In this document: positions 12,543 to 21,398 of the stretch, one piece after another
How positions within the stretch are numbered: position 1 is the stretch's first letter
How the letters are laid out: every line of letters starts with the position of its first letter
Assembly: GCA_012295275.1 (NCBI GenBank)
Contig: CM022677.1
Span: forward strand, 5,919,313 to 5,945,016
Source of the DNA: Chrysomallon squamiferum
Lineage: Eukaryota > Mollusca > Gastropoda > Neomphalida > Peltospiridae
DNA length: 25,704 nucleotides
Direction: 5' to 3'
Notes under the pieces: model-generated
Seen by the model: the letters and a program-made list of their open reading frames with translations, nothing else
The model's database searches: none
Told to the model about the DNA's origin: nothing
Program-made: the position numbers and the translations under genes

Positions 12543-12583
<41 letters not shown>

Positions 12584-12941
12584 ACAAAAACATTATTTGT
12601 GTTTAATGAAAAACACTAAAACTTACTATTAGGAAGACAATGTACACATTATTTTGACTTTTCTCTCTCATTAAAATGGAATAGTATTACTTTTATTTGA
12701 AAAAAACCAACTAAAAGTATAAAATTAAATACGGATTAGTTCAGAGGATTGTATTTGTTTTATAAATTTTCCATCAGTTAATAGCAATGGAATCTATGAC
12801 TGAATGAAATAGAGATAACTCCTGTATAGCTTTTTGTAAAATGTGCACAAGAAGTTAGTTGTTGTAGAAATATATATTCAATACATTCTTTTTTTCTATT
12901 TACAACAGAGCTGGACTAGGTAGTCTTCACAGCATGAAACA
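12416..12941 (+). repeat. Direct duplication, copy A
   Basis: This segment matches 13658-14128 in the same orientation over its whole length. Shared single-copy words include AAAATGGAGAAGTTAAAATA, ACTTACTATTAGGAAGACAA, TTTTCCATCAGTTAATAGCA and GAGCTGGACTAGGTAGTCTT. It holds two (GA)n runs, at 12484-12531 and 12545-12580. It ends in CAGCATGA and goes straight into 21-bp-type minisatellite units. No gene is visible in it. Confidence 0.9.
12484..12580. repeat. Two (AG)n microsatellites separated by ACACACATACAT
   Basis: GA runs of about 47 and 36 bp, at 12484-12531 and 12545-12580, inside copy A. In copy B the matching tract is broken by non-GA bases. Confidence 0.93.
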
Positions 12942-13078
12942 GTAATGACCACTGTGTGTGTCTAATGACCACTGTGTGTGTGTAATGTCACTGTGTGTGT
13001 GTAACGACTGTGTGTGTAATGTAATGATCACTGTGTTCTAGTAATGATCACTGTGTGTGATATTAATGACCACTGTTG
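12942..13078. repeat. Short degenerate array of the TAATGACCACTGTGTG family
   Basis: About seven imperfect units related to the large array at 14126-15965, including TGATCAC variants and several truncated copies. It follows copy A exactly as the large array follows copy B. Confidence 0.85.
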
Positions 13079-13657
13079 TGTATTTATTATTATTACTATT
13101 ATTATTATTATGACCACTTTCATAAATTTAATGCTACATATAAGTTATATGCTAATTATCAGTAACATCATCAGCTAAGATGATTATAGTTCCTGTCTGT
13201 GACATTTTGCTGCGTGTTTTGAACCATCTTCCTGGGTTCGCCAGCCATCTTTCACTGGAAAATAACTATTACTCCAGACAGGTTGAAATTTATAAACTGA
13301 TTCTGTGTTGATATCAGTAAAATAGTATAACTTTTGACCAAAATGACAAATTTGTGATCAAAATGAAGCACTGCACTAAAAGAAGATCGCGTGGGTAGTA
13401 AACAAAATAACGACACAGTGATTCTCTTTATTACGACAGACTTCAAACGACATCGTAACAACAAGTAAACGACTTTTGTTTAACTAAGTCGTCATGCTGA
13501 CATCTTCAGGAACATGGCCATGAATTAGAATATATAACCGTATATAATAACAACAACAACAACAACAACAACAAAAACAACAACAATAATAATAATAATA
13601 ATAATAATGATCACACCATGTATATATAATGACCACTGTTCTAGGTTAATGATCACT
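13079..13657. other. Spacer between the duplicates; no gene; AAC/AAT run at 13546-13608
   Basis: Single-copy AT-rich DNA. A minus-strand frame of about 70 codons at 13252-13464 has no recognisable features. The AAC run grades into AAT at 13585. Isolated minisatellite words (TAATGACCACTG, TAATGATCACTG) appear at 13626-13656, just before copy B. Confidence 0.65.
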
Positions 13658-13744
13658 GGTTGTGTCTAAAATATGAATTCAAAAAATGGAGAAGTTAAAA
13701 TATAATCCTAAACTTCACAATGTGAGAGAGAGAGAAGAGACCAG

Positions 13745-13780
<36 letters not shown>

Positions 13781-14128
13781 AGAGACTGAGAGAACACACT
13801 ATTTGTATTAATGAATGAATGAAGTAAAACTTACTATTAGGAAGACAATGTACACTGCATTAAAATGAAGAAATGACCACTTTTATTTGTTGAAAAAACC
13901 TACTATAAGTATAAATGAAATGATTAGTTCAGAGGATTGTGATCACTGTGTATAAATTTTCCATCAGTTAATAGCAATGGAATCTATGACTGAATGAAAT
14001 GAGATAACTCCTGTATACCATTGTTAGTAATGATCACTGCGTTAGTTGTTGTAGAAATATATATATTCAATGACATTCTTTTTCTATTTACAACAGAGCT
14101 GGACTAGGTAGTCTTCACAGCATGAGTA
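13658..14128 (+). repeat. Direct duplication, copy B (carries minisatellite words)
   Basis: This is a second copy of 12416-12941. Most of it aligns base by base, but at several points the copy-A bases are replaced by words of the neighbouring 21-bp repeat: AATGACCACTT near 13871, GTGATCACTGTGT near 13939, and TTAGTAATGATCACTGCG near 14025. The (GA)n tract at 13723-13790 is also interrupted. Confidence 0.88.
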
Positions 14129-15965
14129 GTAATGACCACTGTGTGTGTAGTAATGACCACTGCGTGTGTAGTAATGACCACTGTGTGTGTAGTAATGACC
14201 ACTGCGTGTGTAGTAATGACCACTGTGTGTAGTAATGACCACTGTGTGTAGTAATGACCACTGTGTGTGTAGTAATGACCACTGTGTGTGTAGTAATGAC
14301 CACTGTGTGTGTAGTAATGACCACTGTGTGTGTAGTAATGACCACTGTGTGTAGTAATGATCACTGTGTGTGTAGTAATGACCACTGTGTGTGTAGTAAT
14401 GATCACTGTGTGTGTAGTAATGATCACTGTGTGTGTAGTAATGACCACTGTGTGAGTAGTAATGATCACTGTGTGTGTAGTAATGACCACTGTGTGTGTA
14501 GTAATGACCACTGTGTGTGTAGTAATGACCACTGTGTGTGTAGTAATGACCACTGTGTGTGTAATGACCACTGTGTGTGTAGTAATGACCACTGTGTGTG
14601 TAGTAATGACCACTGTGTGTGTAGTAATGATCACTGTGTGTGTAGTAATGATCACTGTGTGTGTAGTAATGACCACTGTGTGTGTAGTAATGACCACTGT
14701 GTGTGTAGTAATGATCACTGTGTGTGTAGTAATGACCACTGTGTGTGTAGTAATGACCACTGTGTGTGTAGTAATGACCACTGTGTGTGTAGTAATGACC
14801 ACTGTGTGTGTAGTAATGACCACTGTGTGTGTAGTAATGACCACTGCATGTGTAGTAATGACCACTGTGTGTATAGTAATGACCACTGTGTGTGTAGTAA
14901 TGACCACTGTGTGTGTAGTAATGACCACTGTGTGTGTAGTAATGACCACTGTGTGTGTAGTAATGACCACTGCATGTGTAGTAATGACCACTGCATGAGT
15001 AGTAATGACCACTGCATGTGTAGTAATGACCACTGCATGTAGTAATGACCACTGCGTGTGTGACCACTGTAAATGACCACTGTGTGTAAGTAATGACCAC
15101 TGTGTGAGTAGTAATGACCACTGTGTGAGTAGTAATGACCACTGCATGTGTAGTAATGACCACTGCATGTAGTAATGACCACTGCGTGTGTAGTAATGAC
15201 CACTGTGTGTGTAGTAATGACCACTGTGTGTGTAGTAATGACCACTGCATGTGTAGTAATGACCACTGCGTGTGTAGTAATGACCACTGCGTGTGTAGTA
15301 ATGACCACTGCGTGAGTAGTAATGACCACTGCGTGTGTAGTAATGACCACTGCGTGTGTAGTAATGACCACTGCGTGTGTAGTAATGACCACTGCGTGTG
15401 TAGTAATGACCACTGCGTGTGTAGTAATGACCACTGCGTGTGTAGTAATGACCACTGCATGAGTAGTAATGACCACTGCGTGTGTAGTAATGACCACTGC
15501 GTGTGTAGTAATGACCACTGCGTATGTACTAATGACCACTGTGTATGTAGTAATGACCACTGCGTGAGTAGTAATGACCACTGCGTGAGTAGTAATGACC
15601 ACTGCGTATGTACTAATGACCACTGTGTATGTAGTAATGACCACTGCGTGAGTAGTAATGACCACTGCGTATGTAGTAATGACCACTGCATGTGTAGTAA
15701 TGACCACTGCGTGAGTACTAATGACCACTGTGTATGTAGTAATGACCACTGCGTATGTAGTAATGACCACTGCGTATGTAGTAATGACCACTGCATGAGT
15801 AGTAATGACCACTGCGTGAGTACTAATGACCACTGTGTGTGTAGTAATGACCACTGCGTGTGTAGTAATGACCACTGCATGTTTAGTAATGACCACTGCG
15901 TGTGTAGTAATGACCACTGCGTGAGTAGTAATGACCACTGTGTGTGTAGTAATGACCACTGCGTG
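14126..15965. repeat. 21-bp minisatellite array, about 88 copies
   Basis: The unit is AGTAATGACCACTGTGTGTG plus T (21 bp). Readings on both strands stay open for hundreds of codons (such as CSNDHCV on plus, HTQWSLL or THTVVIT on minus) because 21 is divisible by three; they are repeat artefacts. Variants are CTGTGTG, CTGCGTG and CTGCATG at one site, GACCAC versus GATCAC, and GTGAGTAGT/GTATGTACT in the 3' third. Units near 15040-15090 are truncated, which shifts the frame. The array is bounded by copy B and by the 5' flank of the retrotransposon. Confidence 0.97.
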
Positions 15966-16254
15966 TACTCTCCTGTGGTGTGGTTCACATCAATGATCCC
16001 TTGCTGCTAACTGGAAAGAGTAGCCCATGACGTTATGACAGTTCTTCCTACATATCTTGTTTGTTGTTCTTACATCTGTGAGTTCATTCATATAACCAGA
16101 CAGCAATACATTATATAAAGGTTGAAAAAATGACAGACAGCTGGTTCAACCCTCAACATTTTCAGCTGACTGATTTGAACTGCTGTTCAGTGGTTCAGTC
16201 TTTGAGGATACTCCCACCTTGTGAAAAATGTTTGTTATACGTATCTGATATTAA
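15966..16254 (+). other. Complex flank upstream of the retrotransposon, possibly its 5' UTR or gag remnant
   Basis: The sequence is more complex than its surroundings and lies between the 21-bp array and the first recognisable endonuclease codons. No frame is open for long, and no gag-like zinc knuckle is visible. It may be 5' untranslated or ORF1-derived sequence of the element, but nothing in the sequence proves this. Confidence 0.35.
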
Positions 16255-16265
16255 AAAGATTAAAC

Positions 16266-16921
16266 ATTCTTCAAAGCATTGCTACAGGCCTTAAATCAAT
16301 GGGTCATGGGGATGAACTATGTACTTAACTCTAATTATCACATTCACATAATCTGCAAAATAAGACAGCTGCCTCCCCAACACACGGACACAGAACAAAC
16401 AGCTTTAACATTCAAAACTTTAACATTGCTAGGTTCTTTGCTTCTTTCACAACACTAACTGCACTACAAGAGCAGGAGTAGCAACTTGTGTGAGAAACGA
16501 GCTGTCCTACTGACTCCCACTAACCAGTTACAATCCCAACACAGAGACAGTTGTATAACAGTCCATGGCCAGGCTGAAAACATAAACGTTTTTAATTACT
16601 ACACCAGGCAAAAATCAATATGACATAACATTAGAACACTACACTAAAAGTATTCCCTCCAAATACATCGATAATTCCATTATACTGGGTGATTTCAACA
16701 GCAGAAACCACCTGTGGGGACCTTACCTAATACATATGTATAACTGATGGCACACCAATATACTTGTCAGACATAGACAACACCTGGTCATGCCTTGATA
16801 TCACAACAGTGTGTGAAAGAATGGTCTGTAACTGTGAGTGTCCTTAACAACCTCCACAGCGATCACCTCCCAGTGCTGGCCTCCTATAACACTGAACATA
16901 AGTGGAGAGTATCGAGACTCC
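16266..16921 (+). pseudogene. Endonuclease (EEP) domain remnant of the retrotransposon
   Basis: The domain cleaves target DNA in target-primed reverse transcription in intact elements. Visible pieces are: an N-terminal segment ILQSIATGLKS from 16266; RAGVATCVRNELSY from 16469; LGDFNSRNHLWGP from 16685, the GDFN-x-H-x-LWG motif typical of these endonucleases; and HSDHLPVL around 16855, containing the SDHLP motif with catalytic Asp and His. The pieces fall in at least three frames, and in-frame stops lie between them. Homology is clear, but the protein cannot be made. Confidence 0.85.
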
Positions 16922-16936
16922 AGTGTGGATCCCATG

Positions 16937-17147
16937 TGAGTAGCAGCTCAGCCGCTTGGAGACCGCATACAATAACACTTTACACATCATTGCCAGGATC
17001 TCCCCAGACACACCAACTGACAGTCTATTTGTGGAACTAAACATCCTTCCTCTCAAAATTAGGCGCAGCAAGCAGTCTCTGAAACACTGGTTCCAAATTA
17101 AAAAAACTCATCCCCACCCACCCTATAACTTCAGTAATCCCAAATAA
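16937..17147 (+). pseudogene. Post-RT (thumb/linker) remnant of ORF2
   Basis: From 16956 the frame LETAYNNTLHIIAR, then DSLFVELNILPLKIRRSKQ, matches the conserved segment that follows the polymerase in I/Jockey-type ORF2 (pattern: a Tyr-x2-Ala/Thr-Leu helix, then S-L-x-V-E-x-x-x-x-P-L-x-x-R-R). It is open to a TAA at about 17145. It lies only about 40 bp after the endonuclease, so several hundred codons of polymerase are absent. Confidence 0.75.
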
Positions 17148-17460
17148 CTACCATATTTTAACGTCATGAAATCATCATTAAATATAACACACAGGACACC
17201 AAACAGCCTGAATTTACTGGATTTAGAACTAGAACGTAAGTCCCTTCCCTTGGAACACCAGTGGACTGTAAAACCGCTAGACATATATTTAACTCTTAGA
17301 CATGAAGTCTCAAAACCTGAACATAATCCTTAAAGCAGCCTTACATGACTATTACTCGGACTACACTCACATATACACAGACAGCTCCAAGGACCCTCTC
17401 ATGTGAAGAACCAGCATGACCTTTCATGTGAGGCAGGAACTACCCGACCCACCCTTCAAC

Positions 17461-19003
17461 TACAGAAGTAGACTGCCTACCAATCTATTCATCTTTACTA
17501 CACAACTAATTGATATCCTCACATACAGAAGTAGACTGCCTGCCAATCTATTCATCTTTACTACGCAACTAATTGATATCCTCACATACAGAAGTAGACT
17601 GCCTACCAATCTATTCATCTTTACTACACAACTAATTGATATCCTCACATACAGAAGTAGACTGCCTACCAATCTATTCATCTTTACTACACAACTAATT
17701 GATATCCTCACATACAGAAGTAGACTGCCTACCAATCTATTCATCTTTACTACACAACTAATTGATATCTTCACATACAGAAGTAGACTGCCTACCAATC
17801 TATTCATCTTTACTACACAACTAATTGATATCTTCACATACAGAAGTAGACTGCCTACCAATCTATTCATCTTTACTACGGAACTAATTGATATCTTCAC
17901 ATACAGAAGTAGACTGCCTACCAATCTATTCATCTTTACTACACAACTAATTGATATCTTCACATACAGAAGTAGACTGCCTACCAATCTATTCATCTTT
18001 ACTACACAACTAATTGATATCTTCACATACAGAAGTAGACTGCCTACCAATCTATTCATCTTTACTACACAACTAATTGATATCTTCACATACAGAAGTA
18101 GACTGCCTACCAATCTATTCATCTTTACTACGGAACTAATTGATATCTTCACATACAGAAGTAGACTGCCTACCAATCTATTCATCTTTACTACACAACT
18201 AATTGATATCCTCACATACAGAAGTAGACTGCCTACCAATCTATTCATCTTTACTACACAACTAATTGATATCTTCACATACAGAAGTAGACTGCCTACC
18301 AATCTATTCATCTTTACTACACAACTAATTGATATCCTCACATACAGAAGTAGACTGCCTACCAATCTATTCATCTTTACTACACAACTAATTGATATCT
18401 TCACATACAGAAGTAGACTGCCTACCAATCTATTCATCTTTACTACACAACTAATTGATATCTTCACATACAGAAGTAGACTGCCTACCAATCTATTCAT
18501 CTTTACTATAGAACTAATTGCTTCTTCACAGAACAGAACTAATTTGATCTATCTTCACATACATACAAGTAGACTGCCTACCAATCTATTCATCTTTACT
18601 ACACAACTAATTGATATCCTCACATACAGAAGTAGACTGCCTACCAATCTATTCATCTTTACTACACAACTAATTGATATCCTCACATACAGAAGTAGAC
18701 TGCCTACCAATCTATTCATCTTTACTACACAACTAATTGATATCCTCACATACAGAAGTAGACTGCCTACCAATCTATTCATCTTTACTACACAACTAAT
18801 TGATATCTTCACATACAGAAGTAGACTGCCTACCAATCTATTCATCTTTACTACACAACTAATTGATATCCTCACATACAGAAGTAGACTGCCTACCAAT
18901 CTATTCATCTTTACTATGCAACTAATTGATATCTTCACATACAGAAGTAGACTGCCTACCAATCTATTCATCTTTACTACACAACTAATTGATATCCTCA
19001 CAT
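17461..19003 (+). repeat. 63-bp minisatellite born inside the RNase H domain, 24 copies
   Basis: Units start with TACAGAAGTAGACTGCCTAC and end GATATCCTCACA or GATATCTTCACA. Sixteen regular units lie at 17461-18468, one disrupted unit at 18469-18562, and seven more to 19003. Because 63 is 21 codons, the plus frame stays open from 17416 to a TAA at 19024, and one minus frame is also open in two blocks. The reading is about 21 residues per unit with ILT/IFT alternation. Each unit is a copy of one segment of the retrotransposon, so the array arose after insertion or was carried by the element. It is not evidence for a new protein. Confidence 0.96.
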
Positions 19004-19144
19004 TACTTAAATGGGTCCTAACTTAAACTTACATCACAAACACAACAAAAAAATTACAAAAAATCCTCAAACTCAGCTCACTGCATTCTCTGTTCAAACT
19101 CAAATTTAACTCAAATTTAAGCTGACATTACCAGTGTTTCATTA

Positions 19145-19376
19145 AATTAAAGAGATCATCGACATTACCAGCTGTTACACTTAAAAAAGGACAGAAAGTC
19201 ACATTAAAGAGATCATCGACATTACCAGCTGTTTCACTTAAAAAGCACACAAAGTCACATTAAAGAGATCATCGACATTACCAGCTGTTTCACTTAAAAA
19301 GAACACAAAGTCACATTAAAGAGATCATCGACATTACCAGCTGTTTCACTTAAAAAGGACACAACGTCACATTCGA
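19145..19376 (+). repeat. 56-57-bp tandem repeat inside the RNase H remnant, 4 copies
   Basis: The word AGAGATCATCGACATTACCA starts at 19151, 19208, 19264 and 19320, giving spacings of 57, 56 and 56 bp. Each unit continues GCTGTTTCACTTAAAAAG and ends in AAAGTCACATTAA. The last unit runs into VTFECVPAH, so the repeat copies the helix just before the final RNase H motif (reading KEIIDIT). The units are not a multiple of three, so the frame shifts at each copy. Confidence 0.92.
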
Positions 19377-19689
19377 GTGCGTACCCGCTCATATGGGTGT
19401 TATTGGAAATGAGGCAGTAGACATAAACACTAAAATGTCCCTAGAAGACAGAACAATTGACTTTAAAAGTAAATACAACTGTAATGAAATTATGACCGTA
19501 GCGCACAACAGTCTAATACAATCTTGGCAAAAAGACTGGGACAACAGAACTTGACCACAACACTGTATCATTAGCCAAAAGTAAACTCTCCCAGCCCACT
19601 CTCAGACAACAACAAAACAACTCAAACTAGAACCCGCCTCAGAGTGGGAGTCACTTTTGGACTAAACGACAGCAGACACAACACAGTGT

Positions 19690-19800
19690 AAGTGACAAAT
19701 GCCACAAATGCGAGAAACTGGACAATGTCAGACACTATAGCAAAAATCAACATCAAGTTTACTCCTGTCAATATTTGTGACCCCCTCTCAAAGACCTGAA
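19690..19800 (+). pseudogene. C-terminal Cys/His motif of the retrotransposon ORF2
   Basis: From 19700 the frame reads CHKCEKLDNVRHY, followed by a Cys about 12 residues later. Many I-clade and Jockey-like ORF2 proteins end with a C-x2-C...H...C segment after RNase H (pattern C-x2-C-x4-5-E-x-V-x-H-y-L-x-x-C), thought to bind nucleic acid. The order and position fit. A TGA follows shortly, and the motif is in another frame from the RNase H end. Confidence 0.6.
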
Positions 19801-19840
19801 AAATCAACTCTTACGAAATAATAGAATATTAGAATAAGTT

Positions 19841-19991
19841 GAAGCAACAGAAGTTACAATGTAAAAAGATGGATAGTTTACCAACAAATGATGGGCTGAT
19901 GAAGCTGGGGATGCTTGTAATCACACACATAAGTTATTATCTAACATTTATAAATCTATGTATAGGCACTAAATATGAACTTCATTTTAGC

Positions 19992-19995
<4 letters not shown>
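19841..19995. other. Flank or 3' UTR of the retrotransposon
   Basis: Moderately complex sequence with no coding potential, between the last ORF2-like codons and the next ATT microsatellite. It may be the 3' UTR of the element, but no terminal repeat or poly(A) fixes the end. Confidence 0.35.

Positions 19996-20043
<48 letters not shown>
19996..20043. repeat. (ATT)n microsatellite
   Basis: About 16 perfect TTA units, followed by an A/G-rich patch (GAAGAAAGAAAGAAG) to about 20115. Confidence 0.95.
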
Positions 20044-20045
<2 letters not shown>

Positions 20046-20361
20046 AACATATTCATGATATTAAGTAACATTAAGAAAAAAATGAAAGAAGAAGAAAGAA
20101 AGAAGAAAAAGAAGAGTATCTCAGTTTACAAAATGACATAGTTTATAAACTGAGCTTGTATAGTGGCTTTAAAATACAATGGGATAATCCAACTGATTAG
20201 GAGGTGTTTTTAACACATTTTTCATTCTGTACTCTCTTTCATAATTTATTTAATTTTTAAACGTCTGTTTTGTTCACCTACTTATAAACTGGAGTGACTT
20301 CCCTTCCATCAATAAAACAACAACTTTATATGAACAATATATTATATTTTTCATTAAGTTT

Positions 20362-20362
<1 letters not shown>

Positions 20363-20397
<35 letters not shown>
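20363..20397. repeat. (AT)n microsatellite
   Basis: About 17 AT units in AT-rich, gene-free DNA. Confidence 0.93.
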
Positions 20398-20399
<2 letters not shown>

Positions 20400-20504
20400 T
20401 TTCTGTTTGAAAGAAAAAATCTGCCAGCTCATCTTTGGTGTGTTGTACTGATGAAGAAATAATAAACTCAAAATAAAAATGTTCAGTTTATTTTTGAAGT
20501 GAAC

Positions 20505-20704
20505 NNNNNNNNNNNNNNNNNNNNNNNNNNNNNNNNNNNNNNNNNNNNNNNNNNNNNNNNNNNNNNNNNNNNNNNNNNNNNNNNNNNNNNNNNNNNNNNN
20601 NNNNNNNNNNNNNNNNNNNNNNNNNNNNNNNNNNNNNNNNNNNNNNNNNNNNNNNNNNNNNNNNNNNNNNNNNNNNNNNNNNNNNNNNNNNNNNNNNNNN
20701 NNNN
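20505..20704. other. Assembly gap, 200 N
   Basis: Exactly 200 unknown bases. A round number suggests a scaffolding placeholder, so the true distance and content are unknown. Confidence 0.99.
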
Positions 20705-20886
20705 GAAAAATGACATTCTTGATATTTGTTTTTGTGAAAAGCGGATGGCATGATTTGTAAATGCAAAATAGTGTATATAAAATTATAATAATCTTCATCC
20801 CATCTTTGAAATCAGAAGTCCTTTTGAGCTGTTGAATGGTATAATTTTCCTGGAATTCAATTAAGACTGTTACATTTATGTTACAG

Positions 20887-21035
20887 GTCACACCACCTAT
20901 GTCTTCACTTTATAAGAGATATCCATTACGATCTTGGCCTTGTATTGGGAGAGCATTCATCAAACAGCTGAATGATCAATGCAAGTTATTGAAAATGAGT
21001 AATGCCAAAAGATTTAACATTATCTATATAACGTC
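20887..21035 (+). CDS. Weak candidate coding exon (hypothetical)
   Basis: TTTATGTTACAG at 20875-20886 could be a splice acceptor. The following frame is open: VTPPMSSLYKRYPLRSWPC, then IGRAFIKQLNDQCKLLKMSN, until it enters a (TTTA)n repeat. The composition before the repeat is balanced, unlike the surrounding AT-rich DNA. No family is recognised, and donor-like sites after it are poor. It lies just downstream of the gap, so any partner exon on the left may be hidden or absent. It may be a chance open stretch. Confidence 0.18.
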
Positions 21036-21038
21036 TTT

Positions 21039-21039
21039 T

Positions 21040-21074
<35 letters not shown>

Positions 21075-21077
21075 TTT
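21039..21077. repeat. (TTTA)n microsatellite
   Basis: About nine TTTA units. A poly(A) run of about 20 and a short AAT run follow at 21166-21210. Confidence 0.9.
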
Positions 21078-21398
21078 TGTCTTTGTTTCTTTCTTGTTTT
21101 TTCAAAATTTAATAAAAAGTGTTGCAGTGATGACTAAAATTATATTTAGTTGTTCAAGAGATTTATAAAAAAAAAAAAAAAAAAATAGAAATAATAATAA
21201 TAATAATAATGATATATTAGGAAAGTTGTAATGAATTCCAAAACTACAGTGAAAGTGAGGTTTGAGTAACAGCTGACTTACAGTATTAAACACATCATCA
21301 TCATCATCATTATTTGTGCATACTTACATGTGAATAAATGAGAGCTGACTCTCTTATCATTAATTTGATTAGTCTTGAATGTGCACCTGTCATGATAT

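Larger units (their letters stand above)
17350..19480 (+). pseudogene. RNase H domain remnant, expanded by tandem arrays
   Basis: The start is IYTDSSK at 17371-17391, whose Asp corresponds to the first catalytic residue. A TGA at 17404 follows, then the same frame resumes and runs into the segment RSRLPTNLFIFTTQL, which matches the family pattern (Y-x-R-L-P-x-n-x-x-I-F-T-A-E-L). That segment is repeated 24 times. After the array LLKWVLT continues the domain in register (A-L-K-W-V in the family), then a TAA. The stretch KILKLSSLHSLF should carry the third catalytic Asp (T-D-S-L/Q) but lacks it. The domain ends with VPAHMGVIGNEAVD at 19381-19422, the family's H-x-G-x-x-G-N-E-x-x-D motif. Overall it is inactive. 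Confidence 0.82.
16255..19840 (+). mobile_element. Decayed non-LTR retrotransposon of the I/Jockey group with RNase H
   Basis: Recognisable ORF2 segments occur in the normal order on the plus strand: apurinic-type endonuclease, post-RT linker, RNase H, and a terminal Cys/His motif. They lie in changing frames with stops between them. An RNase H domain after the polymerase is known from the I, Nimb, R1, LOA and related clades, so an I/Nimb-like element is likely; clade cannot be settled by eye. The reverse transcriptase itself is missing (no YADD-type motif was found), and no ORF1 is recognised. The RNase H region has been enlarged by two tandem arrays. There is no obvious 3' poly(A), and no target-site duplication could be found by eye. 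The element is dead. Confidence 0.85.

Noticed and set aside
13252-13464. 70-codon minus-strand frame in the spacer
   Set aside because: No motif, no signal of selection visible, and a length easily reached by chance.
14084-15988. Minus-strand open frame of 634 codons, plus other long frames on both strands
   Set aside because: It is made entirely of the 21-bp repeat, which has no stop in several frames. There is no non-repeat domain and no gene context.
17416-19026. Plus-strand open frame of 536 codons as a repeat protein
   Set aside because: The frame is the 63-bp array inside a dead retrotransposon. Upstream ORF2 segments carry stops and frame changes, and a TGA at 17404 cuts the frame from the start of the RNase H domain.
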